Shown here: positions 34,209 through 41,574 of the stretch, in pieces | Layout: each line of letters starts with the position of its first letter | Position numbering within the stretch: position 1 is the first letter of the stretch | From: Dysgonamonadaceae bacterium | Lineage (GTDB): Bacteria; Bacteroidota; Bacteroidia; Bacteroidales; Azobacteroidaceae | Reading direction: 5' to 3' | DNA: 41,574 nucleotides | Assembly (NCBI GenBank): GCA_031272075.1 | Contig: JAISUK010000016.1 | Location: 1 to 41,574 of the forward strand | Notes under the pieces: generated by a model | Told to the model about the DNA's origin: nothing | Databases searched by the model: none | What the model saw: the letters and a program-made list of their open reading frames with translations, nothing else | Translations under genes and position numbers: made by a program

Positions 34209-37200
34209 TTAGAAAGTAATATTTAGGCCGAAACTCATTACCCTTTGTTGAGGATAATATCCTTGCAGCACATTGGGCGCTTCCGGATCGAGATACTCGA
34301 ACGAGTTGAGTGTAAACAGGTTTGTTCCTGCCACATACGCTCTCAAATTACTCAATCCCATTTTTCTGATCACTTTTTGAGGGATGGTATATCCGAATGT
34401 CAGTTGTTTCAGGCGAAGATAGGAGCCATCCACCCTCCAGAAAGAAGACAAAAGCCCGCTGTTGCCGTAATTGGCCTGGCTGCTCAAGCGCGGATATTTG
34501 CCGTCCGGATTGTCGGGTCGCCAGCTGCCTTCGATCAGATACAGCGGCGTGTTGTCGCTGTTGCCGTAAAACGGCCTGGTCAGAGGGGTGTTGTCGTTTA
34601 CACCATTGTTCCAGGTACCGCACAACATGTTGTCGGCGATCGCTGCGCCTTGAAAAAATGCGGACAAATCAAATCCTTTATAATTCAAGTCAATATTCAT
34701 GGAGAACACCATCTTGGGTAGGTGCGATCGGGCGATCTTCACCATGTCGTTGCCGTCAATTTTGCCGTCGCCGTTGACATCTTCATACAGAATGTCGCCC
34801 AGTTCCAGCGGTCGCAAAGACGAGGTGGGAGGTATCGGTGCATTGTCGAGGTCTTCCTGCGTACGCGCCAGGCCAATGGCGTGATATCCCCAAATATCAC
34901 CGACAGAGGCGCCGATCCGGTTTTGCCAGGGCAGCACATTTTCGGATTGATTTTGGCTCAAAATCTTGTTGGTTGCAAACGTCAGGTTTCCCGTCAGGTT
35001 GTAATTAAATTGTCCGATATCGTTTCGGTGCTTCAGTTGTAGTTCAAAACCTTTGGCTTCAAACTCTCCGGAATTTTCCGTCTGCGGATAATTGCCGCCT
35101 ATCGATGGGGGATAGGCCGACGAAACTCCTTGAAGTATGTCGTAAGTATATTTGTAGAAAACATCCGCTTCGCCGCTGAGCAGGCCATTCCACAGCGAAA
35201 ATTCCGCTCCAAGGTTGTAGATGTTGGTTTTAGCCCAGGTAATGCCGGTCGCCAGATAGGTATTGGAGTTGGTCACGATCTTGGAGTCCTGACCGCCGAA
35301 TGTGACGGGTGCCGCACTGCCTGCGGCGTAAAGCCTTCTCCACAGGTCTGCGCTGGTATCGTCGTTTCCCAATCTGGAAGCGGATAGTCTGATTTTCAAT
35401 TTATTGAAGGAAGACTTCAAATCCTCGAAAAACGGTTCTTCCGACATTAACCATCCGGCCGAAACGCCCGGAAAGAATCCCCAGCGGTGTTCAGGCGCAA
35501 ATTTATACGAACCGTCGTAACGGAACGCAAATTCCGCCAGATATTTGGAGGCGTATGCGTAATTAAACCTGCCAACCAACCCGGCCATAGCGGTTTTGCT
35601 GGTATTTCCCGAATTGGTATAGGTATCGCCGGAGGGGGTTCCGAAATCCACCTGCGGATTGTCGAAGAGTACAAACCCCGATCTGCCGGCGCTGATGGAG
35701 CTGGATCTGTTTTCGCTCCGTTCGAACAGCAACAATGCAGCCACATCGTGTTTTCCAAATACATTGGCGTAATTGATGGAAGGACGGATCACCGTTTTGG
35801 CATATCGGTTTCTGCCGGCGTACATATTGCCGTCTTCTTTCAGGCTCATCGCGTTTGTCAGTTGGTAGCTTTTCGAAGAAAAGTTGTATTGCATCAATTT
35901 ATACGCATAGCTGAACGTTATGCCGTCGCTGTCTTCAAAATCGTAGGCCACCAGGAATGAAGTTTTCAATCCTTTTACTCCCGGAATGCGAAATTCGATA
36001 TTCGCTTTGGTTTGAACGACATTTTTATCGGTTTTCGAGAATCCGGAATTATGCCGTGCATATTCGGGATTTCCACCGCCGCGGTATCCTGAAGTAGGAT
36101 AACCTTGATATTCCTTTGGAACGAACGGCAGCGCATACATCATGACGCCGACCACATTGTTGTATTCTTGATTTGTGTAGGAATTTGCGCCCGGACGATA
36201 ATATCTTTCAAGCCGTCCGCTCAGGTCGAGGGATACCGTGATGTTTTTGGTTGCATCGACATCCAGATTCGACCGGAAAGATGTCCTTTGGTTTTTAAAG
36301 TCGGTGAAGAACCCGCGCTGATCTTGGAATCCGCCGCTGATAAAGTATTTTACCGATTCGGAACTGCCGCTTACGGAGAGATTGTGCTGATGCATGGGAG
36401 AGGCCTTATCCATGGGCGACATCCAGTTTGTATTCTCATAGCCGTCGGTAGGATCGCCGTTGAAGGTCATTGCAATTTCTTCATCAGTAAATTTGGCAGG
36501 CAATCCATCCATTTCACGCGCTTTGTTATACCATTGCATGTATTCCGTCCCGTTCATAAACTCGGGGAGTTTCGTGTTCTTGGATAAAGAGAACGAGCCA
36601 TCGTAGGAGATGACGGGTTTTTGAGCCTGCTTTGAACCTCTTTTCGTAGTAACCAGAATAACCCCGGCTGCGGCTTTGATTCCATAGACTGCGGCGGCGC
36701 CGTCTTTCAGCGTAACCACGGATTCTATATCATTGGGATTCAGATTGTCCAGGCCGCGTTCAACCCCGTCTACCATAATCAGCGGGCCGGAGCTTGTCCA
36801 GGTGCTGTAACCTCTTACCAGAAATGATACGCCATCCGTTCCCGGGGCGCCATTGTTTTGGCTGGAAAGGATGCCCGGCAGTTTGCCCACCAACAGCTGG
36901 CTGACATTTGCCGCAGGCGCCTTGACGATTTCTTTGGAAGTCACCTGCGATACTGCGCCTGTCAGGTGGAGTTTCCGTTGCTCGCCGTATCCGACAATCA
37001 CCACCTCGTCCACATCTACGGAAGCATATTTCAATACGATCCGCACGAATGATTCATTGGAGACGCGTCTTTCTTCGCGATTATACCCGATAAACGAAGT
37101 CACGAGTACAGCGCTTTTATCACTCGGAACATTGATTGAGAACTTTCCGTCCGCGTCTGAAACAGCGCCGACCTGCGGGCTGTCTTTCAACCATACAGTA

Positions 37201-37349
37201 GCTCCTGCTAACGGTTGTCCCGTTTCGTCAACAACCTCTCCGGTTATTGTTCGGGAATTTTGCGCCAACAATGAAAAGGTTGTAAATAAAAGAAATAACA
37301 ATGACATGCAGTGTTTTTTCTTCTTCAAATAAAATTTAATTCGACTCAT
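34209..37349 (-). CDS. susC: SusC/RagA-family TonB-dependent transporter (PUL2)
   Basis: This 1046-residue transporter has a signal peptide (about 1-30, FSLLAQ) and a carboxypeptidase-regulatory-like domain (about 34-112, RTITGEVVDETGQPLAGAT). The TonB-box region (DEVVIVGYG) is followed by the plug (about 125-240, LVRGYSTWTSSGPLIMVDG) and a beta-barrel ending VMSFGLNITF. As in PUL1, no STN domain is present, so ECF-sigma signalling is not indicated. It starts 36 bases after the 742-residue glycosidase-like gene, making a five-gene operon likely. Confidence 0.96.
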   Translation of the reverse strand: MSRIKFYLKKKKHCMSLLFLLFTTFSLLAQNSRTITGEVVDETGQPLAGATVWLKDSPQVGAVSDADGKFSINVPSDKSAVLVTSFIGYNREERRVSNESFVRIVLKYASVDVDEVVIVGYGEQRKLHLTGAVSQVTSKEIVKAPAANVSQLLVGKLPGILSSQNNGAPGTDGVSFLVRGYSTWTSSGPLIMVDGVERGLDNLNPNDIESVVTLKDGAAAVYGIKAAAGVILVTTKRGSKQAQKPVISYDGSFSLSKNTKLPEFMNGTEYMQWYNKAREMDGLPAKFTDEEIAMTFNGDPTDGYENTNWMSPMDKASPMHQHNLSVSGSSESVKYFISGGFQDQRGFFTDFKNQRTSFRSNLDVDATKNITVSLDLSGRLERYYRPGANSYTNQEYNNVVGVMMYALPFVPKEYQGYPTSGYRGGGNPEYARHNSGFSKTDKNVVQTKANIEFRIPGVKGLKTSFLVAYDFEDSDGITFSYAYKLMQYNFSSKSYQLTNAMSLKEDGNMYAGRNRYAKTVIRPSINYANVFGKHDVAALLLFERSENRSSSISAGRSGFVLFDNPQVDFGTPSGDTYTNSGNTSKTAMAGLVGRFNYAYASKYLAEFAFRYDGSYKFAPEHRWGFFPGVSAGWLMSEEPFFEDLKSSFNKLKIRLSASRLGNDDTSADLWRRLYAAGSAAPVTFGGQDSKIVTNSNTYLATGITWAKTNIYNLGAEFSLWNGLLSGEADVFYKYTYDILQGVSSAYPPSIGGNYPQTENSGEFEAKGFELQLKHRNDIGQFNYNLTGNLTFATNKILSQNQSENVLPWQNRIGASVGDIWGYHAIGLARTQEDLDNAPIPPTSSLRPLELGDILYEDVNGDGKIDGNDMVKIARSHLPKMVFSMNIDLNYKGFDLSAFFQGAAIADNMLCGTWNNGVNDNTPLTRPFYGNSDNTPLYLIEGSWRPDNPDGKYPRLSSQANYGNSGLLSSFWRVDGSYLRLKQLTFGYTIPQKVIRKMGLSNLRAYVAGTNLFTLNSFEYLDPEAPNVLQGYYPQQRVMSFGLNITF

Positions 37350-37385
37350 AAACTCATAGCTAATAGATTAATAATTATTTTATTT

Positions 37386-39614
37386 CTAAAGTAGTTTAAC
37401 TTTTTCAAATAGTGCGACCGCCTGTTTTTGCGGCAGATTTAACTCGATGTAATGCCGTTTGCCGACGGGCAATACCACTTCGTTGCCGGAGGTCTCAAAG
37501 GCAGTTTCATGATCCACCTCGTCGAACAGCCGTAATTTTTCCGGTTTGACTGACAAGCTGATGCGGCCTTCTCCACGGGTATGCCAATAGACGATCCATG
37601 CTTTTCCGTTTCGTTTGAAAGAGAAAGCCCTGATATTGATCGAATCTTCTGTCTGATTGGCGATCTGTCGGTAGGGGTATAGCTCGTATTCTCCGGAGCT
37701 GTTTTTCAGGAGGATATGTTCCTGCGAGGTGTCTTTCAACTGTTCTTTTTGTTTTTTCGTGAGCCATCGTTTGAGGCGGACTTCTTCCCAGTTTCTGATC
37801 ACTTCAAGATTGTCGGCTGTCCGCGGATGCGTATCCAGTTGGTCTAATTTGCCCATCAATGCAATGGGACAATCCCATGCGGCGCCGCGGCTACAGATAT
37901 ACTCATACATATCGGGTTGCATTCCGATTGTTGTTTCGTTTGGAGCCAGGTAGTCGTTCCAACCGAAATTGATCGAAGAAAAATCCTGTGCGATATAGCG
38001 TGCGGCGGCCACCGTGTATCTGTTGGTCGCTTCCCTGATGTCTTCCGGCCTAAACAGGTCGAAGGCGTTTCCACGGGAAAGGATATGCCAACCGAAATGC
38101 GATTTCAACGCGCCTTCAGAAAGCAGCGGCGCCGGTTTCAGCTCGCGATATACCGTCAGTTGGGATTTGGAAACATTGTACCAATAAGGAGGATGCACAT
38201 CTTCCGCGCCATCGAAGTACATAAATTTGAATCCTGCTTCGGCATAGATCTTTCCAATCCGTTTCGCCACTTCTTGCTGGATGCCGGTGCGCTGGTCAAA
38301 GCGTATGAAAAGCGGCCAGGTATCCACATCCAGCAAGCCGAATTTAAATCCTTTTTCCGCTGTCCGAACGGTAGAACCCAGTTCTCCGCGTCGGCATCCC
38401 GTAAAAGAATAGGGCTTTTCGGTGGAATAATCCGTATAAGCGATCAGTTCGTTTCCGAGTTTCAATAGTCGGCGCTGGTCTTCGAGCGTACATCCCTCCG
38501 GATTTTCTTCTACATAAACGGTGGTAGCCTGTGCATCGAGCGAATCCGATAAAGTAAACATACGCACCAAATTCAGGCGAGAATCCGGAACCGGACTGAC
38601 ATAGCGGTCGTTTCTTGCCGCCTTGTTATAGTGGATATGAAATCCGGGCACCATACCGGCCGCTCTGATCTTACGGGTAATTGTCTGCAGGTCGTCCATT
38701 TCGTTCGGATATGTATCTTTCCACGGGAAATGTCCCATCGCGTCGGCAAAATCGGGATAATAGATGACCACCATATTGAAGCCGCCCTGTTTTGCATATT
38801 CGATATGTCGGTCGATATTTTCCGTCGTCGCGTCCCGAAGTTCATAGTAAGAAAAAGAATATGCCGGATGACGACGGCTTTCCACCCCCAGCGGCAGATG
38901 ATAATCCCTTTCTATCCGGTCGATTTTATCCAATAGTTTGTTCGGATTGGCGGCGATCAGCGCTGCGCCAACATTCATCAGCTTGACATTATTTTCCATT
39001 CCCGCCGATAAAAGTCTGTAATCCTTGTTGTTGAAAGCATCGATTTTGGCATACGGGTCAGTGGCCAACAGATTGACTGCCACTTCGCTATCCCATGCCA
39101 CATTCAGCCATTCTCCGAAATATTGTCGGTGTTTTACGGGCAATTGCAACAGTGTGAACTCATCGATCTCCGTCTTTCTTTTCACTCCAATCTTTTCGAT
39201 TTCATAATCAAGACCGGTCAGCTGAAACCCGATGTAGTCATCGGTAACCGTCAAGGCAATCGAGGCGGTATAAGCGATTTCTTCAAATTTTACTTTCAGC
39301 GTATCCCCGTTTCTCCATGCTTTATTGGCGCCGAAAGTCCTGGCCTTTGCCGGATAAATCAAAAACAGTTCGTTATCGTAGGGGCGGTATTCGGTGAGCG
39401 TACAAATCGGCATCTCGGCGCCTTTTTGCAAGCACTCCTGGCCGGTGGGCTTATGCTTGAGACTGATAGCCTTTCCGTCCGGACTGATCAATAACCGCAT
39501 TTCAACATTCTCGATCACGATATCGGGTTCGCGGTTTCCATTTGTACCAGATCTGAATCCGGACAAGCAAAAAAGCATGACAACGGGAAAGAGGTATGTT
39601 TTTATTGATCGCAT
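37386..39614 (-). CDS. Putative TIM-barrel glycoside hydrolase of unassigned family
   Basis: From the ATG at 39614 this is a 742-residue exported protein with an N-terminal hydrophobic signal (the frame also opens at a TTG at 39623). Residues about 25-230 form a beta-rich domain like the N-terminal sandwich of GH31/GH36-type enzymes. From about 255 a TIM barrel is suggested by FNMVVIYYPDFAD, MVPGFHIHYN, FKFMYFDGAED (D468, E471) and SINFGWNDY. D468 is the best candidate nucleophile. A small insert (about residues 360-425) contains LKLGNELIAYTDY and YSFTGCRRGELGS. The C-terminal 90 residues look like a beta-sandwich. I cannot place it in a numbered GH family. It sits 14 bases after the DUF4855 gene. 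Confidence 0.6.
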   Translation of the reverse strand: MRSIKTYLFPVVMLFCLSGFRSGTNGNREPDIVIENVEMRLLISPDGKAISLKHKPTGQECLQKGAEMPICTLTEYRPYDNELFLIYPAKARTFGANKAWRNGDTLKVKFEEIAYTASIALTVTDDYIGFQLTGLDYEIEKIGVKRKTEIDEFTLLQLPVKHRQYFGEWLNVAWDSEVAVNLLATDPYAKIDAFNNKDYRLLSAGMENNVKLMNVGAALIAANPNKLLDKIDRIERDYHLPLGVESRRHPAYSFSYYELRDATTENIDRHIEYAKQGGFNMVVIYYPDFADAMGHFPWKDTYPNEMDDLQTITRKIRAAGMVPGFHIHYNKAARNDRYVSPVPDSRLNLVRMFTLSDSLDAQATTVYVEENPEGCTLEDQRRLLKLGNELIAYTDYSTEKPYSFTGCRRGELGSTVRTAEKGFKFGLLDVDTWPLFIRFDQRTGIQQEVAKRIGKIYAEAGFKFMYFDGAEDVHPPYWYNVSKSQLTVYRELKPAPLLSEGALKSHFGWHILSRGNAFDLFRPEDIREATNRYTVAAARYIAQDFSSINFGWNDYLAPNETTIGMQPDMYEYICSRGAAWDCPIALMGKLDQLDTHPRTADNLEVIRNWEEVRLKRWLTKKQKEQLKDTSQEHILLKNSSGEYELYPYRQIANQTEDSINIRAFSFKRNGKAWIVYWHTRGEGRISLSVKPEKLRLFDEVDHETAFETSGNEVVLPVGKRHYIELNLPQKQAVALFEKVKLL

Positions 39615-39628
39615 TGCGGACAATCGGC

Positions 39629-41389
39629 TTATTTTTTGTTGACTTTTATCGATTCTATGCAGACAGCCGCGTCTTTCGATCCCGATAGCACGCTGATTTC
39701 CAGATAGAATTTCTCATTGAAAGGCCAATAATTGGGGTAGGAAGAATACTGTTTGTCGAACAGGTCTTCCTGGATATTTACCTTCATGCCGTCGACCCAG
39801 AATGTGATGGTCTTTTCTTCCCATTCACACACGAAAGTATGCGTCTGGTTGCACACCGGGTTCAGATATAAAACCGATTCCCTGTGGATGGTTTTTGTTT
39901 CGTTTATCTGGTCGGTATTGGCGCCCACCCGTATGCGTGAGGGATACGCGCCTTCATAGCAGCATAAATACAACTCCCCGCTGGCAGGCCAGCCGCCCAG
40001 TTTTTCCGTGACGGGCATCAGATGCAGCCGTATTGTGGCGTTTTCGTCCTGCTCAAAAAGGCGAGCCTTTATTTCTATCCTCCCGTAGGTCATGTCCAGT
40101 TTTCCTGAGGTGTTCACTTTGGCAATATTCCCGCCGGAGGATATTTCCATCCCATGTTCGGTCATGCGGACATTGTCATTGCTCCCGACGATATTCCAGA
40201 TTTTGTTGTCAAAAGCCTGGTTCTTTTGAAAATCCTGTTGATAAAGCAGGCTTTCGGTCAACCGGGTGCGGCGTTCCTTGATCGCCGCATACAGGAGTTC
40301 TAATATTTCCTTGTCTTTGGCGTCTTTCGATCGCGTAAACCAGTCGATGCCGCGGCCTCCTTCATAATAGGCAATCGAAGCATTTTTGGAAACCTCGCGG
40401 GTTTTGAAGGTATTGAGATAATGGATCAATCGGTTTCTGTAGGCATCTCCATTGCTTGCCAGCGCCCTGTTGTCAAATTCCATTTCTAAGCCCATATTGT
40501 GCGTATATGCCATGTCGCAGGCTCTATCGACTCGCTCGTCGCCAATATTGGTGTCGAAGAAATAATTCGGCTGCAGGTAGGCAATATCGAAGCCAAATTC
40601 TTTCCATTGAGTGTATCCGGTGGCCAGATAATAAGGTATCCAATAAAATTGCTTGCCTTTTTCATGGATGTAATCGCTTGTTGCCAGGGTGATTGCTTTC
40701 GTTTCGGAAATCTGCTCGTTCACCCAATAGAAACCGGCCAGTTCCAGATGCTGGAGGTTGCTTTTTTCAAATCGGTCTATCAAATCATCGATATACCATT
40801 TCAAAGCCGCTATCCGGTCTTCCTGTTTGGAGAAATCGAGCGCCACGCCGTTTAGCTCTCCCCAATCTTTCTGGTTGAGGATCGGTTCGGGAAGTCCGAT
40901 GACAACCCGATGTTTAAACGAAGGGGCGCCAAGCTCTTTGATGCCTTCTGTAATACAGGAATTTAATGCTTTGATGGCCTTCCCGTCTTCGAAATGACGG
41001 TTTGCCAGCCATGTCCATTCCTGCTTTCGGGCATTGAGGGTGCCGGGAGAACCCGGACAAAAGTTATACGATTGTCCGTCATAAAATTCCAGGAAAAGAA
41101 ATCCGTCAAAAAACCAGTCTTTTTTGTTTTGCTCATTGGTGTAGATGACATAAGGGAGCATTTCTGTCGGGGTCCAATCGACGCGGTGGGATCCTCCCTG
41201 GTAAATCAATACCATATCCAGTATTTCATTTTGCTTATACCCTCTTTCAATTCCATCACCCCACAGTTCTGTTTCTGTGTTGTTATTTTCCGATGGGTTT
41301 TCATCGATTTCTTTATTGCAGGCTGCAAGCCAAACCACCAAGAAAGCCGCTACAATGACCCTGAGAGGGCATATTATTGTATTATTCAT
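39629..41389 (-). CDS. DUF4855 lipoprotein fused to a degenerate GH16-like domain
   Basis: The 586-residue lipoprotein has its Cys at residue 24 (LAAC). Residues about 50-370 match the DUF4855 pattern (LIYQGG, WFFDGFLFLEF, LAGFYWVNEQIS, GLEMEFDNRAL), a family of unknown function with a likely TIM-barrel core. Residues about 395-586 resemble a GH16/LamG jelly roll (YGRIEIKARLF, GGWPASGELYLCCYEG, FVCEWEEKTITFWVDG). The GH16 motif ExDxxE is degraded: E472 remains, the Asp position is Y474 and the acid/base position is C477. This half is therefore more likely to bind than to cut glycan. It is the first gene of PUL2. Confidence 0.75.
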   Translation of the reverse strand: MNNTIICPLRVIVAAFLVVWLAACNKEIDENPSENNNTETELWGDGIERGYKQNEILDMVLIYQGGSHRVDWTPTEMLPYVIYTNEQNKKDWFFDGFLFLEFYDGQSYNFCPGSPGTLNARKQEWTWLANRHFEDGKAIKALNSCITEGIKELGAPSFKHRVVIGLPEPILNQKDWGELNGVALDFSKQEDRIAALKWYIDDLIDRFEKSNLQHLELAGFYWVNEQISETKAITLATSDYIHEKGKQFYWIPYYLATGYTQWKEFGFDIAYLQPNYFFDTNIGDERVDRACDMAYTHNMGLEMEFDNRALASNGDAYRNRLIHYLNTFKTREVSKNASIAYYEGGRGIDWFTRSKDAKDKEILELLYAAIKERRTRLTESLLYQQDFQKNQAFDNKIWNIVGSNDNVRMTEHGMEISSGGNIAKVNTSGKLDMTYGRIEIKARLFEQDENATIRLHLMPVTEKLGGWPASGELYLCCYEGAYPSRIRVGANTDQINETKTIHRESVLYLNPVCNQTHTFVCEWEEKTITFWVDGMKVNIQEDLFDKQYSSYPNYWPFNEKFYLEISVLSGSKDAAVCIESIKVNKK

Positions 41390-41475
41390 AATTTTATTAT
41401 TTATATTTACCCTTGATATTTTAGAAATTATTTAAAAATATAATCATTCATTCTTAAATTGTTGTAAAATTATCG

Positions 41476-41483
41476 CAAAAATA
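41476..41483 (-). promoter_or_regulatory. Candidate -7 box for PUL2
   Basis: On the - strand TATTTTTG fits TAnnTTTG, 86 bases before the DUF4855 gene start. No TTTG is present at 19-21 bases upstream. The rest of 41390-41574 is AT-rich, with no ORF or structure that I can support. Confidence 0.4.
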
Positions 41484-41574
41484 CCGCACGTATTCCTGAA
41501 ATATCGTTAAATTACCCTCAAAAAACGTTGATCGATAAAGGGGGTGAAGCCGGCTCATCAATACGCCGAAGAAC

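Overview
The window looks like chromosomal DNA of a Bacteroidales bacterium. Three things point there: two SusC/SusD pairs, a one-protein hybrid two-component regulator, and promoters of the Bacteroidetes type (TTTG, about 20 bp, TAnnTTTG). Four large exported proteins end in tails like the type IX secretion (T9SS) sorting domain. This suggests a T9SS-bearing glycan degrader (Dysgonomonadaceae/Tannerellaceae/Prolixibacteraceae type). The species cannot be named from the sequence.

Layout. (1) 1-1482, + strand: the 3' end of radC, then gene debris (AlbA_2-like and zinc-ribbon-like remnants), then an AraC/GyrI-type regulator with an unusual cysteine-rich insertion. (2) 1503-20513, - strand: a polysaccharide utilization locus (PUL1). 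In transcription order it holds a hybrid two-component system (HTCS), a GH2 enzyme, an ELWxxDGT-repeat T9SS protein, SusC, SusD, a surface glycan-binding lipoprotein, a multi-domain GH43 enzyme and a BNR-propeller/CBM9-like enzyme. A 109-bp imperfect inverted repeat lies between the ELWxxDGT gene and susC. (3) 20587-25944, - strand: a 1785-residue FG-GAP/VCBS-repeat T9SS protein with its own promoter and a leader of about 135 nt. (4) 26282-28980, - strand: ygiQ and rmlD, overlapping by 4 bp. (5) 29051-29447, + strand: a promoter driving a deleted MNT/HEPN toxin-antitoxin scar. (6) 29477-30673, + strand: an alpha/beta-hydrolase esterase, ending at a hairpin shared with the opposing locus. (7) 30762-41389, - strand: a second locus (PUL2). 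In transcription order it holds a DUF4855 lipoprotein fused to a degenerate GH16-like domain, a 742-residue putative TIM-barrel glycosidase, SusC, SusD and a glycan-binding lipoprotein.

How the parts fit. In PUL1 the HTCS would sense a glycan fragment in the periplasm. GH43 and BNR enzymes sent to the surface by T9SS would trim the polymer, the SusCD/lipoprotein complex would import oligosaccharides, and GH2 would finish them in the periplasm. GH43 plus a GH93/sialidase-like propeller fits an arabinose- or galactose-rich plant glycan such as pectic arabinan or arabinogalactan, but this is inference. PUL2 has no recognizable local regulator, and both of its enzymes belong to poorly described types, so it is the best place to look for a new activity. 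No tRNA, rRNA, CRISPR array or intact insertion sequence was found.
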